From positions 47,977,283-48,041,282 of the forward strand of contig NC_087062.1 in assembly GCF_963678635.1 (NCBI RefSeq): 64,000 bases of DNA. The letters are read 5' to 3'. Shown here in pieces: positions 54,225-64,000 of this stretch. The notes below the pieces were generated by a model. It was not told the origin of the DNA. It saw only the letters and a program-made list of their open reading frames with translations, and ran no database searches. The stretch's first letter is position 1. The number at the start of each line of letters is the position of its first letter. Source of the stretch: Symsagittifera roscoffensis. Lineage: Eukaryota > Xenacoelomorpha > Acoela > Convolutidae. A program made the position numbers and the translations under genes.

Positions 54225-56399
54225 GAAATTATGTCTGCTTAACGTACAAAGCCTGATAATTGTCAGCCAGTATTTTAAAATCCTCAACTATCTTAGTTTA
54301 CATTCTCCCGGTATCGTCTTTCTCACAGAGACCTGGCTCAAACCTGAAATTACAAATCCCGAAATCTTTTCATTCAACTGTCCCTATTCTGTTATTGCTC
54401 GGGTTGATTGTGCTTGTGGAGGCCACGGAAGGGTTCTCATCGTCCTTAAAAAGAGCTTTGTAACAAACTACTCTATTCTTTCTTACAATGAAGACTATTG
54501 TATTGGTTTGTCAATTCATTCCGGATATTTTTAATCGTCCCACACTGTTCATCTTCTTAACAAAAATAGAACAGCTTCAAGACTTAATAAGAAGAATCTA
54601 CGTCACTCCTCATTGCAATACGATTTTGATCAATCAATTGAACTCGATAAAACATGCTTGTTTGAATCGTTATCTCTGAAGGCGACTCGTGACTGTTTTA
54701 AATATCTGCACTCATTTACTAGAAAACTACTACCAAATCAAATGCAGTGGAAAGACAAAAAAGCTACCAATTCTTTGGAAATAGCCAATTTTATGATTGA
54801 TTACTTCTATTCTGTGTTCCTATCAAGATGGAAATCTGCTCTATGTACACATGACAATTCTGTTAAACGTATTTCAAATAAGTGTTACTCAAGTTTAAAC
54901 GTCTCTCGCTTCAGCTTCAACTACAAGTTTTAGCAATAACAACCTTCCAATTTTTGTTCTTAGCGATTGCAGCGATATTATCGCGCCATTTATCGTTCAG
55001 CTTTTTGTTAAAGTCTTCAATACCCAAAAATGGCCTACACTTTGGAAATGTGCTTGCATAACATCCATCTTCAAAACTAACAATCCAGAAAAAGTTGAAA
55101 TTTACTGCACTATCAGCATCTTACCTCAATTATTGCTTATTCTGTAGAGAACGATTTTTAATTTTATGAAATGAGACCTAACATTACTTCCGGTCAGCAT
55201 GGTTTTATGACAAAACGATCAATCATTACCCAACTTCTTTAAGATCTTGACAAAATTAATTCAAATAATGAGAAGAATCTTGAAAGTATTTCAGTATACT
55301 TCGATTTTTTGCAAGGCTTTTGATCAAGTACCTCATCACATTCTACTAAGCAAACTGGCTAAGTTTGGATTTGATTACGCGTTTTTCGAGCTTTTCTCTT
55401 CGTATCTGAGTGTAATGATTGAAAACACATCTTCTTCTATAGGTTATGTTACTTGTGGAGTGCCAAAAGGCAGCGTCTTAGCGCCACTGTTGTTTGTTCT
55501 CTTCATTAATGACATGCCAAATGCTCTTTTAACTTCTGACTGTTATTTGTTCGCTGATGACAGTAAACTGTAATCCAGCGCAACGCATTTTGACATTCAA
55601 AGAGGTATAGATCTTTTTAACAAATGGACTATCGAAAATGAAATGACGTTTAATTACCATAAAGGCAAAGTTATTTGTTTTAATTCTAATGAGTCGGAAA
55701 CATCGCTCGGTCCTAATGATATCTATATTCCTTCGTATCATCTGTAAAAGATCTCGGGGTCACAATTTCTCAATACTTAAAATGGGACAACCATCTTAAA
55801 CTCATGCTTTTTTAAACTCTTAAAATCAAACGTTCTATTCCATACAGCGTCTCATTGTGGACCAAGTTTAAATTTTATCAACTTTGCAAAAGAAGTCTCT
55901 TTCTCAGTCTCTATCTGGTTTGCTTCCTTTCTTTAACAGGCGTAAACTTGAACTGTTTAATAAAAGATGTCAAAATTGGAGGACGGGTCTCAGTGACTAC
56001 ACTGAGCAATTAAAGGTGACCATTTCCCTACCAATATATTTCTCCATTGCCATATACGACTTGGTTTTCCTCAAAAGAATGCTCAATGGGAAATTCGATT
56101 TCGACTGTTACAAGTTCATTAATTTTACCTTCTCCGCCAAAGATCTTCGTAACACTGCCTACCCTAGATTAACAGCAACCAAGAAATGTCATCTCTTCTT
56201 CGCCGAACAGTTCTTCTTCTATAGCGTGTGCCGATATGTAAACATGCTTTATTCCAATGATATTGCAGATACTTTTGCATCTCCTGAAGCGTTTAAGAAG
56301 TCACTCAAAAACTATCTGCAAGCGAAGGTTAACTCATTTGATTCAAACAACACATGTACTATGTTTTTGGCCTGTCATTGCATCAATTGCCGTTCTTAG
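54225..56399 (+). pseudogene. LINE-D ORF2: endonuclease remnant, reverse transcriptase, C-terminus
   Basis: Endonuclease start as in copy 1 (54225-54480), connector to 54933. Reverse transcriptase 55100-55570: SGQHGFMTKRSIITQLL, then after frameshifts SKAFDQVPHHILLSKLAKFG-like palm A (the catalytic D is lost at a frameshift), GVPKGSVLAPLLFVLFIND (palm B', PKGS) and YLFADDSKL (active site FADD). Then TIENEMTFNYHKGKV and a degenerate thumb. The C-terminal frame 55884-56399 is open for 171 codons with LPIYFSIAIYDLVFLKRMLN and AFKKSLKNYL, typical CR1/L2 C-terminal motifs. Confidence 0.8.
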
Positions 56400-56547
56400 T
56401 GTTCCTTGATTTTATACTTAATAATTGATTACGTGCTGAATAATTTGTTGCTCGCCGTGTTTATTATATTATTGTAACACACCAAGTAAATAGCCTTTCA
56501 ACAATCTGTATGATGCCTTCTATATCTTAAAGGTAATTAATTCGATC

Positions 56548-56578
<31 letters not shown>
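56548..56578. repeat. (AGT)n microsatellite, LINE-D 3' tail
   Basis: About ten AGT units, 150 bases after the ORF2 stop. Such short-repeat tails are characteristic of CR1/L2-like elements. Confidence 0.85.
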
Positions 56579-57139
56579 ATATTAAATTTTTAAATGCGGG
56601 CTTCACTATCTCGCCATGTTTAAGTTTTTTCAACATATTATTTTTGCATGTTTAATGAAAGAATTTTTGCGCGCTTAAGCTATATCGTGTTTTGCAATTG
56701 TTTTTTTTTCGATTTTCCAGTTTGAATTCAGTGGTTATTTCACCGAGTTTAAATTAGGCATCCCACTAGGGGGACGCTGTCAGGATTCCCCAAAAAGTTG
56801 CGACTTTGGCCTCCAACTAAGAATGCTCAAATGCTTTTTTTTTAAAAAAAAAAGGTCAATTAAAATGGACCCTTCCGTCATGCGACAGTAAGTGCAGAGG
56901 TTGGACAGGGCCGTGCCAAGGCTATATAAAAACATCGGCAGAACTTTACGAATAAATCAAGTCGATTTAAAAAAAAATTCAGAAAACCCAATTTTTAATT
57001 ATATTGGAATTATCTAACAAAAAATATTTTTTACATAACAAAATTTGAATTGAGGAACAATACCTTAGGTCAGTAATGGTAGAATTCACTTGTTGTGCAA
57101 TTAATATTAATTTTCTGTGTATATCACTTCCACTTCTCG
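56579..57139. other. no gene seen
   Basis: AT-rich sequence with T and A runs (about 56838-56858 is a T9-A10 palindrome). I see no frame with motifs. Could be 3' flank of LINE-D and of the minus-strand retroelement that follows. Confidence 0.45.
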
Positions 57140-57227
57140 CATTCAACTTATCAATAACAAATCACTGCAATGCGTAATTTTTTTCTCTATACAAGTAAAT
57201 TCTGGAGCTTGGCGTTTACCCGCGGGC

Positions 57228-59054
57228 TTATAAAATGCCATAAATACAAAAAAAAACAGAAACAATTTTACAATGACGCCAGATACACAGAAAAACGTTA
57301 CCAGATTTGCATAGAACAGAAAAAACACTCATGAGCAGTTCCGAGACAGGAGGAGAGGGGAGTTCCCTTTTTGCGGGACAACTGACAGCTGTTGCCGAGA
57401 TAGTAAGCCGCTGGCCCGGGGTCGGCACAAACAGTGCGCGCTGCTGCCATCGAAGCAATGCGACGAATGGTTTAAGCGGCAATGGGCGACCACGAGCCAA
57501 GGGCCTCGACATAGAGGGGCTCAAACGAGATGCCAGCTTCTTCGCACGCGGAAAGGTGCTTTGTGAATTTTCGCTCGTCGGATACTTCGAAGGCGTGACC
57601 GGCACTAGCTCCAGCACTTTGCAAAGTAGATGACTGCAGGGAACTATTGACGGTCATGTCCAGAGCGGCTGGACGACCTCGGGACCAACAGAAAAGGTAC
57701 ATGTCTCCCGGGCGAGAGCGAGAAGAAGTGAAATTGGCTTTTTCTAAAAAGGGGGAGAGAGCTGCCTAAGCGGCGCTGTTGAAAACGACATCGCGCAGTC
57801 TGTCATGGCGCAATAAACGGTCTCCGTTGGCTGCGCAAGCGAGGGCGTGATCGCCAAACGTATCTAGAGTCCTGGAACGTTTCGGGCACGTAGACTCGCT
57901 GTTGAGTAGGGGAACTCCGAGACGATAGCAAACTGCAAACCGAAACTCGACTGCCGGAGGGGTTAACCCTAGCGCCTTCAGAGGGTTTGCCGAAAGCCAA
58001 CCACCACTGTTGGGGAGCGAACAGGAGAGCAGTCTGGCCCTGTCTCGGGGTGTAGAGGCGGATGACGTGAGCTCGGATAGAGACTTGGAATCAAGTAGGC
58101 TTGAAAGTTTCAGTTGTGCTTTGGGGGCCATTAAAAGAATGTCAGCGTTGTCACTGAGAAAGTCGAGGGAGGACAAACAATTCAACACGGTGGAGGGCAC
58201 CATGGTGTTGAGAAAGATCCGGTCAGAGAGATATTTGGTGTCAATGTAGCACACGAGGAAGGCCACTGGGGCAATCGAAGAAGAAATTGGAAGCCCGAGG
58301 TCACCTTTAGCCACAGGCAGTGAACACTGCAGGCGTTGAGACGGCGACAGGGCTGAACCAGTAATGGACTCGAGACATAAGTGAACGGCATTGTCAAACT
58401 GATCTAGACAGGTGCTATGGAGAAGGGAAGGCAAGTCCGCATGCTGAATGTGATTTTGGGAAGAGCTGCGCAGCTTCTCAAAAGATGTAATTCCAACTGA
58501 GGATCTTCCAAGAGATGGATGGATTCCATAAGGTTTTCGCACTTTTCTACTGTTTTCAGGAACAGGGCTTGGATAAAGTCGTCGTTAGTCGAAATGGCAG
58601 CGCCCAGGTTCTTCAAACCACAGCTCCGAACAGTAATGGCATTAGGAAGAGCACTAAAATCCAGGTTGGGGTTGGGCGACCAAGCTTCACCTTTCTCAAC
58701 GCTGACCTCCAAGCCGACTTTAGCCATAGACAAAACCAAATACGGAAAAACCTGAGCAAGAACATTAATATCGCAGATAAGGGAACCATCGTCAAGGTAC
58801 CAGACGTTACAGGCGACATCAGGAAACTGGTTCTCAAGAGCTACAATGATAGGATGAATAGTAATGGCAAACAAGAGAGGAGCCAGTGGGTCACCTTACT
58901 GGACGCCACACGCGGATCGCACAAGGGAATTACCAAATTTCAGCCAGGATGGTTGCCTGTAGCAGATCTCGACCCACCGGAGAAGCTCTGGAGACTGGTC
59001 GGCAACCTGCGGAAGAATGTTAAAGGATTAGTATATGTCGGGGCAGTTCAGCCG
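57228..59054 (-). pseudogene. second non-LTR RT with RLE-like C-terminus (diverged family member)
   Basis: Minus-strand, 5'-truncated at the G run. Sense order: RSACGVQ then GDPLAPLLFAITIHPI with a stop replacing Q of QQGDP (about 58900), the active site WYLDDGSLIC (58800), helical thumb (58700-58404), then a 258-codon frame 58542-57766 with SLPVAKGDLGLPISSS and, at its end, the knuckle-like TLDTFGDHALACAANGDR followed by RHDRLRD. After a frameshift (57702-57472): MYLFCWSRGRPAALDMTVNS, a PD-(D/E)xK-like core, and HAFEVSDERKFTKH. The HAL-C-RxxRLRD and A-x-D-V-T-V pattern parallels the 6000-8704 element, so both belong to one broad family. The endonuclease function is inference. Confidence 0.7.
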
Positions 59055-59057
59055 GGA

Positions 59058-59079
59058 GGGGGGGGGGGGGGGGGGGGGG
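59058..59079. repeat. 22-base G homopolymer
   Basis: An uninterrupted G run at the exact 5' truncation of the minus-strand retroelement. In the sense direction it is a C run. It could be a real simple repeat or an assembly join. Confidence 0.9.
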
Positions 59080-59084
59080 CTATT

Positions 59085-59360
59085 AACATAGGCTATAGAG
59101 CATCCGATCTTCATCCTATGTATTAACATAGGCTATAGATTTCCCAATGTATTAAGATAGGGAAGAGGTTTCCCAATGTATTAAGATACGAGGTTTCAGA
59201 TGGTAAGTTTTTTTCGGCGCCCGAATTTCCCATGTTTACATTTCCCTATGTATAAAAAATTCATTGTAGGTAATTAGGAACTCATTAGGGAATAGGATTC
59301 CTAATGTATTACGAAAGTAGGTTTCAGATGTAAGACGGTAAAGTTTCAGATGGTAAGATG
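59085..59360. repeat. short tandem motif cluster (AATGTATTAAGATA / TTTCAGATGGTAAG)
   Basis: ATTAACATAGGCTATAG occurs twice, TTTCCCAATGTATTAAGATA twice, and TTTCAGATGGTAAG three times with variants, in an irregular array. No coding frame. Confidence 0.7.
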
Positions 59361-59640
59361 GTAAGTTTCAAAAAATTTTTGGTAACCCCAGATTTTTGGA
59401 GATCTATTTTGCCAATTTTCCAGATTGTAAATGTTTTCTTAATCAAGAAACAACATACAATTAACCCAAACGTAGCATTTAAAAAGAGTTTTTTCAAAAA
59501 AAAATTAATTACAGAGAAAATGTAATAATTCACAGCCTCGTATACAATTTTACTACATAATCTATCACAAATTCACAGGTTTAGTATGTATTCCATCACA
59601 TTCAACTTCCCGTTTAGGTTAAAAATAGCTCAGTCCTTTT
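59361..59640. other. no gene seen
   Basis: AT-rich sequence downstream of the polymerase gene. No terminal inverted repeat of a Polinton could be recognised. Confidence 0.45.
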
Positions 59641-59645
59641 TTAGT

Positions 59646-59945
59646 TTATTCATAAGTTGCGACTGCATGGTTAATCGTTTTAAATCCTCTATTCGTTGAC
59701 TTCAAATTCACTACCTCATCCAGTACTTGTCGATACTTTGCCATCGGTCCATCTCCAGAGTCTTCTAATGCACGTTTATTCAGACCTTGACTGCTAAACT
59801 TATAGTTTTGACTTTTACTATCGTAACAGCAATAGGTTTTACTACACAGGCATAACCTTTCGGTGCCTCTGAACTCCTCCTTGAACAATCCTGGTTCTCT
59901 CTTGTCATGTTTTTTATGTTTAGAACAGCAAGTACGTGGAAACAA
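59646..59945 (-). pseudogene. DNA polymerase B C-terminal cysteine-rich domain
   Basis: Frame of 99 codons with RTCCSKHKKHDKREPGLFKE, CLCSKTYCCYDSKSQNYKFS and LEDSGDGPMAKYRQVLDE, ending VATYE and stop. The cysteine pairs suggest metal binding; conserved in this polymerase family as I know it. Joined upstream (60037-59780) in another frame. Confidence 0.65.
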
Positions 59946-60002
59946 GTTGTTTTTTGCATCTGCTCTGAAGTCGTCTCGACAGTCCTTGCTTCGCCTTTCA
60001 GT

Positions 60003-60779
60003 TTATTCTGCTCGCTTGCTGGGAAGGATACAATCATCTAAATCTTCTTCTGCCAAAGCCAAATATTGGGAATCTTTATCCATTTCGAGTTCTTCGAATT
60101 TGTTGACATCGCAAAATTTATCGAAAAAGTTATAATACAGCTCCAACATTCTCAACTTGGCATACTGTAGTATAAAGAATCCTACTATAATTGGTTCACA
60201 ATGCTCTATAGTAGATTTAACAATTTCCACTTCATACAAATCTTTAGCTATGATATTTAGTCTTTTGAAGAATTGGTTATTGATAGCTTTGTGGGTTTTT
60301 TCGTCTCCAGATATTTTGTCATTGTATGTTTTGATCTGTCCATTATTTGATTGCCGTAGGAACTGTTTCCTAGAAGTTTCATCGTTTCGGCTACTACGCC
60401 AGATAATGGATTTTCATCGCCGGCTCGCCTAGCATCAACAACAGACTGAACAAAACTGTTGAATTTTTTACGCGGTGTGTCTTGTACAAATCGATTGAAT
60501 TTTTGTACACTGTAATCCAAGATCCAAGTAAAAGTTGAAAAGTGGTGTGATAAGTGTTCCGTTGGTTAACTTGAAGCTCGATATCAACATTCTTTGCGGT
60601 TGTTTTAACAAATCGTTTTTTTCCGCATATGTCTTCATATATTCATCAATATCGTTTCTGGAAACATCAATATTTTTGAAAATAGGTGGGAAATTGGAAA
60701 ATTTTGCTTTAAGCTCATCTGGAACACTCAGATCGCATTGCACATAGCCGAACATTGTTTCCTTTCTAATGTTTTGCAC
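60003..60779 (-). pseudogene. DNA polymerase B motifs B and C
   Basis: Frame 60779-60468: LTNGTLITPLFNFYLDLGLQ. Frame 60520-60257: VQKFNRFVQDTPRKKFN, then motif B KLLGNSSYGNQ. Frame 60239-60003: LRMLELYYNFFDKFCDVNKF, then motif C in EMDKDSQYLALAEEDL; the two catalytic aspartates of DTDS remain, T is K. Three frames in 780 bases. Confidence 0.8.
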
Positions 60780-60872
60780 TAGTGAATTGGTAGAAAGAAG
60801 TCTTTTGGAGGGAAAGTGAGTTGTAACGTGATTTTTCTTGTCTACATAGTTTTTAAATTGATCCCACCAGCT

Positions 60873-61472
60873 TTACTCCCACATTTCTTCTATAGAGTAT
60901 CCTTTTTCTCGAATGTAATCTTTTCGAAGCTCATCCATTTCTCTTTTCTTGGTTCCTTGTTTGATATCATCATCAGTTAGACTCGGTCTAGCTTCTTGAC
61001 AAGGACAAAAATGGAAATAACATCCCATTGCTTCATAGACAGTCTTACAATGGTTGCAATAACCATCAACACTATAGCAATCAATTTTTTTCTGTTTACC
61101 TGTAGTGTAGTAACTCTCAATTTTACATTCATGTCTGCTTGCTTGAAAGTAAAATATGACCATATTTTCAAATGATCGAACTCGATTTTGCCTTGCCTTG
61201 AATTTTTGAGTTTCTTCATAGTAGTCCCATCTCGTATACAAGCCTGTGGGCATATCCTGACACATAGAATAAGGATAGAGTTGACTAGCATCAATACCAA
61301 CGATTGATCTACACAAATTGTTTGATTTTCGAATAAAGGTTTCATTTGCTACTGCTTTCCTTGTGAAAACAATTGAGGGACCACCGGTCATATCTTCCCG
61401 TATTTTTTCAAGCCAGTCACTATCACTCGAAAAGAATGGGTAAAACTTAAAGTCGGTTAATTTCGTAGACAA
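60873..61472 (-). pseudogene. DNA polymerase B palm, motif A
   Basis: Open for 199 codons. SIVGIDASQLYPYSMCQDMP is motif A (DxxSLYP type, Q for L's neighbour), followed by a cysteine-containing insert (CNHCKTVYEAMGCYFHFCPC) and LRKDYIREKGYSIEEMWE, where a stop interrupts the usual continuation. This is the longest intact piece of the gene. Confidence 0.8.
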
Positions 61473-61559
61473 ATATTGGCTAGATTCGGTAGTGTGCAGC
61501 CGAGCGTTAAGATATCTATCCCTTTGTCATGATAAAATGCAATCGTTTTGTGCATAGCA

Positions 61560-62590
61560 TCAAGGGTAGAACCGCCGTAGAAAATCGCGAAATGTTGTCA
61601 TCTTTTCCTGTTCCCAGATAGATTTAAGGTAGTTGTAGTTATCCAATCCCGTAGGTGGTTTGGTTTTGAGATCGAGTTTTTTCAAGGCTTGCTCTTCAGT
61701 TATCCCACAGTTATCTTCTGTTAGAAAGTTTTTGATAATCATCAAACTCTTTATCGAGAGGGTTACTATTCTTCAGTTTGCTGTAGAAGTCATCATACGA
61801 GGGTAGTTGTTGTTCATTACGCTTGTTGGGAGTGTCAAACCACTCGTATGGAAAGTATCCTTTCATCTCACTGGCTTTGTAAGCTTTTAGAAGAGAGTCC
61901 AAAGTAGTAGCCCCACCCAAAAACTTAATAATGTCCAGTAGCTGAACATCTCCAAATTTGAAGGAAACAAAGTCGTTTGCTTTCTTGATAACTGAAGGTT
62001 CAATTTCTTTTTCGTTGATAAGATAAGGAAGGAGGTATGATTTAATGAGGTTTATATCATACCGACCACTGTTGAATCCAAATACTGGCAGAGTATTGGT
62101 GTATCTCTCTAGATGTTGCATCAAATCAATCAATTGATTTTTTTTGAATCCTAGGAAAGTGAGTGGATGCGTCTGTTTCTTCCTCATTCTCGATACATTC
62201 GTCTTCGTACTCTCTTGCTTCACTCTTATTGAAACTAGCTCGCTCATTAAGTATGCTGGAAATTGTGTCTAGTCGCTTTTTGATGTTATTTTCAATTTCC
62301 AGAAATTTTGATCGCATTTCGGTTTTTTTTTCCGCTAACAACTCCAAGTTTGCCACAAAGTCAATAATGAGTGATTGTGGATCTTTGTCACACAAAAATA
62401 TGGGTTTGTCAAGCAAATTGGATGAAATTGACACTGATATGGGTTCATGCTTCCCGATCCAAGTTATTGCTTCGGTTGGTTTTAGTTCTTCGGGTGGCAC
62501 GCAAATTGAAACAAAGTCAAAAATGGCAACATTTTTGAATAAGGTTTGTTCTATTGTGTACTCAATATTGAACCCATCCAGTTTTCAAAC
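61560..62590 (-). pseudogene. DNA polymerase B 3'-5' exonuclease domain
   Basis: Exo I region at about 62540 reads IFDFVSICVP, where the D-x-E motif of the family should have E; V is present. Then TEAITWIGKHEPISVSISSN and an acidic helical insert. Exo II: LPVFGFNSGRYDINLIKSYL (62140-62090). Then FVSFKFGDVQLLDIIKFLGG and YEWFDTPNK. The end of the domain (61745-61560) reads LKTKPPTGLDNYNYLKSIW before the frame breaks at the expected exo III region. Confidence 0.75.
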
Positions 62591-63224
62591 AACGTCTCTC
62601 GTAGAGTATAAACATTTTTTTGGGTAAATGTTTTTGATTCGGTCCTTGCAACAGAGTAGATGGTGGTTGAAGTGGTCTGCTTTGTGGAAAAATGTATCGC
62701 ATGTTGGGCATCGGAAGCATTTGAAGAAGTTGTCGATGTTATTGACGTAAATAATGTGGTTGTTGTATCGTAGAAGTTTCACTGTGTTCTCGTAATTACC
62801 GATAATTCTCCGAGCTAATTCTCCCACGAAGTCTCCATCTTCAATGTCGATATCGTAGATAAAGATGTTTTTCTCTACTACATCTTCAACTACTGGTAGA
62901 TTATACATCGAAACTCCGCGAAACTGTTTCGGATCACAACCGTTTTTCCCGAAAATTGTTAAAGATCTTGGAAGTGGATGTTTCAAGATTAGTTGTTCCA
63001 TGTAAATGAACTGCAAGCGCTCGAAACAAACACAAATTGTCGTTGTTTGGTTGTTTTGTGTTTTGATCCAAAACCAAACAATTAACATGGTTATTACTCA
63101 GAAGTGGTTCGGGAATCACTGAATCTGGACATCCCATGGGTACGTTTTTCAGTAAGGCTGCAAAAATGGTTACATTAGTGTCAGCTTGAATCGCCATTTC
63201 GTATTTTGTCTCTCTTGTGTACAA
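62585..63224 (-). pseudogene. OTU-like protease-type segment with zinc finger
   Basis: Two frames overlap. The first holds PNNDNLCLFRALAVHLHG, which has the D-x-x-C-x-F-R-A-L signature of OTU-type cysteine proteases; the second holds GVSMYNLPVVEDVVEKNIF and a C2H2 finger, CPTCDTFFHKADHFNHHLLC. OTU-like segments next to this polymerase type are known; catalytic activity and the histidine partner could not be confirmed. Confidence 0.55.
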
Positions 63225-63299
63225 ATTTCAATGATATCTTGCTTATTGACCTTGTTCTGCATAGTTGTCAAGTCTGATTTATTACAAAGTAGTATAGAT

Positions 63300-63903
63300 T
63301 TATAGATTTATCAAAGAGTGTGTTTTTTCATGAGCGTAGAAATAACGATATTCGCTTGTTTCCATATTACGTAACACAAATCCCAAGGCAATGTTGATTT
63401 TTGCTGCACAATCAAGCTTTTCAAAGGCTTGATCCAGTTTTTCATTAACTAGATTAGGATCTAGTTTTGAAAGTTGAAAATTGAATACTTCGTGGCGTCC
63501 ATTTTCCATCTCAGTATCTGTCAAGAAGTGTTGACAGGTATTCAACTCTTCTCGTAGCTGATCACTATCCTCCTCGTTTTCCGAGATTTTATTCAAATCA
63601 GCAACAGAATCACTCGTTTTTCTCGCTTTCATTCCGTGATCCTTCTTGCGATGCTGTTGAAGTGAATAATAGCTTAGAAATTTTTTCTCACACGATACAA
63701 ACTTTGTTGTTTTTGGGTTTGACTTTACGTGCTTCTTGCTCGTATGGAAAGTCATTTCTCGCTGATTGTATGTACAATAACTACATTCCGGACAAAAAAT
63801 AACTCCTCGCACACAATTCTTGCGATGTCGCGCAGCATTTATACGAACATACATCTTACTACAGTCCTCGCATTTCACTTTCTCATTCCTGTTGAGTGCT
63901 GGC
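63300..63903 (-). pseudogene. N-terminal zinc-finger region of the polymerase gene
   Basis: I place the start at the ATG at about 63903 (MPALNRNEKVKCEDCSKMY); just upstream is TTTTTTTCAG, a plausible splice acceptor, so the frame extending further to 63992 may be intronic. Fingers: KCEDCSKMYVR with H and C, FCPECSYCTYNQREMTFH, VSCEKKFLSYYSLQQHRKKDH (first cysteine replaced by S). The C-terminal part (INIALGFVLRNMETSEYRYF) is a conserved helix of this family. It ends near 63300 with a stop. Confidence 0.7.
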
Positions 63904-64000
63904 ATCTGAAAAAAAGTGGGAGATTTAGCTTGTAGTAAAATTAAATGCAAGTAAATGGTACATACAAAATTGGGAGATTTAAAAAGTCCCAAAAAAAAAA

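Larger units (their letters stand above)
45363..54906. repeat. 9.55-kb tandem segmental duplication, copy 2
   Basis: Near-identical to 35817-45361. The junction (ACGTCTCT joined to TAAAGAGTAATAAC) shows at most one extra base and no long homology. Copy 2 continues into the rest of LINE-D, whereas copy 1 does not, so the original locus was protease ... LINE-D in series. Confidence 0.95.
53461..56578 (+). mobile_element. LINE-D: CR1/L2-type retrotransposon, ending in (AGT)n tail
   Basis: Plus-strand element: ORF1 with PHD finger, ORF2 with internally deleted endonuclease, reverse transcriptase, C-terminal domain and a trinucleotide tail. The part up to 54906 is shared with duplication copy 1; the rest exists only here. 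Confidence 0.8.
59646..63903 (-). pseudogene. Polinton/adintovirus-like DNA polymerase B gene, whole span
   Basis: One long gene decayed into about eight frames. Sense order: C2H2-like zinc fingers (63903-63300), OTU-like segment (63224-62585), 3'-5' exonuclease (62570-61711), linker, polymerase palm and fingers (61472-60257), motif C (60100-60060), cysteine-rich C-terminus (59945-59646). Family-B, presumably protein-primed, polymerases of this layout replicate Polinton/Maverick-type elements and related viruses. No integrase, capsid or packaging ATPase is visible in the window; they could lie beyond 64000. It does not encode a working enzyme. Confidence 0.8.

Noticed and set aside
57307-57633. 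Plus-strand 108-codon frame
   Set aside because: Antisense to the RPAALD region of the minus-strand retroelement.
58515-59126. 203-codon plus-strand frame ending in a glycine run
   Set aside because: Opposite strand of the WYLDDG reverse transcriptase; the glycine run is the G homopolymer.
1-64000. tRNA, rRNA or intact host protein-coding genes
   Set aside because: No cloverleaf, rRNA core or multi-exon host gene could be recognised; all coding signals map to mobile elements.

Overview
This window is a eukaryotic, intron-poor, AT-rich stretch made almost entirely of transposable elements nested in, and duplicated with, one another. I found no intact host gene, rRNA, tRNA or CRISPR array. 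The element mix (CR1/L2-type LINEs whose ORF1 carries a PHD finger, GIY-YIG Penelope-like elements, Ty3/Gypsy elements, an unusual non-LTR family with a C-terminal restriction-like endonuclease, and a Polinton/adintovirus-type DNA polymerase B) points to an invertebrate animal. It looks most like cnidarian or other marine invertebrate genomes; the exact lineage is inference. Nearly every coding region is broken by stops and frameshifts.

Layout. 0.5-5.1 kb: plus-strand LINE-A (ORF1, then start of endonuclease), split by minus-strand LINE-B with an imperfect 11-bp target duplication. 5.1-10.0 kb: minus-strand Gypsy LTR pair; one LTR is split by a 3.43-kb non-LTR element (5426-8858) flanked by a perfect 11-bp duplication, and that element itself carries a MITE. 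10.0-14.05 kb: minus-strand LINE-C with ORF1, ORF2 and a 5' UTR with three repeated monomers. 14.07-25.1 kb: two tandem composite blocks, each [Penelope fragment + reversed LTR + Gypsy 3' UTR + forward LTR start]; in the second block an internal 0.91-kb Penelope segment is amplified into a satellite-like array. 25.0-32.9 kb: tandem Gypsy LTRs; four of them have pol fragments captured inside the LTR, and three copies of a gag-like region lie in 25.9-34.7 kb.

32.9-54.9 kb: degenerate Gypsy leader, gag-like region, minisatellite and protease, then a 9.55-kb near-identical tandem duplication (35817-45361 and 45363-54906). Each copy carries two degenerate Gypsy pol 3' halves, an 896-bp LTR, a second LTR remnant and the 5' half of LINE-D. 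Only the second copy runs on into the rest of LINE-D (to about 56.58 kb). 57.2-59.05 kb: a second, diverged member of the non-LTR family, minus strand. 59.6-63.9 kb: a minus-strand Polinton/adintovirus-like zinc finger / OTU-like / DNA polymerase B gene in about eight frames.

The region therefore records a history of insertion, recombination and tandem duplication rather than a set of cooperating genes. The most unusual items are the Penelope-derived satellite, the LTRs that captured pol fragments, the non-LTR element with a clean target-site duplication, and catalytic substitutions shared by all Gypsy RNase H and integrase copies.
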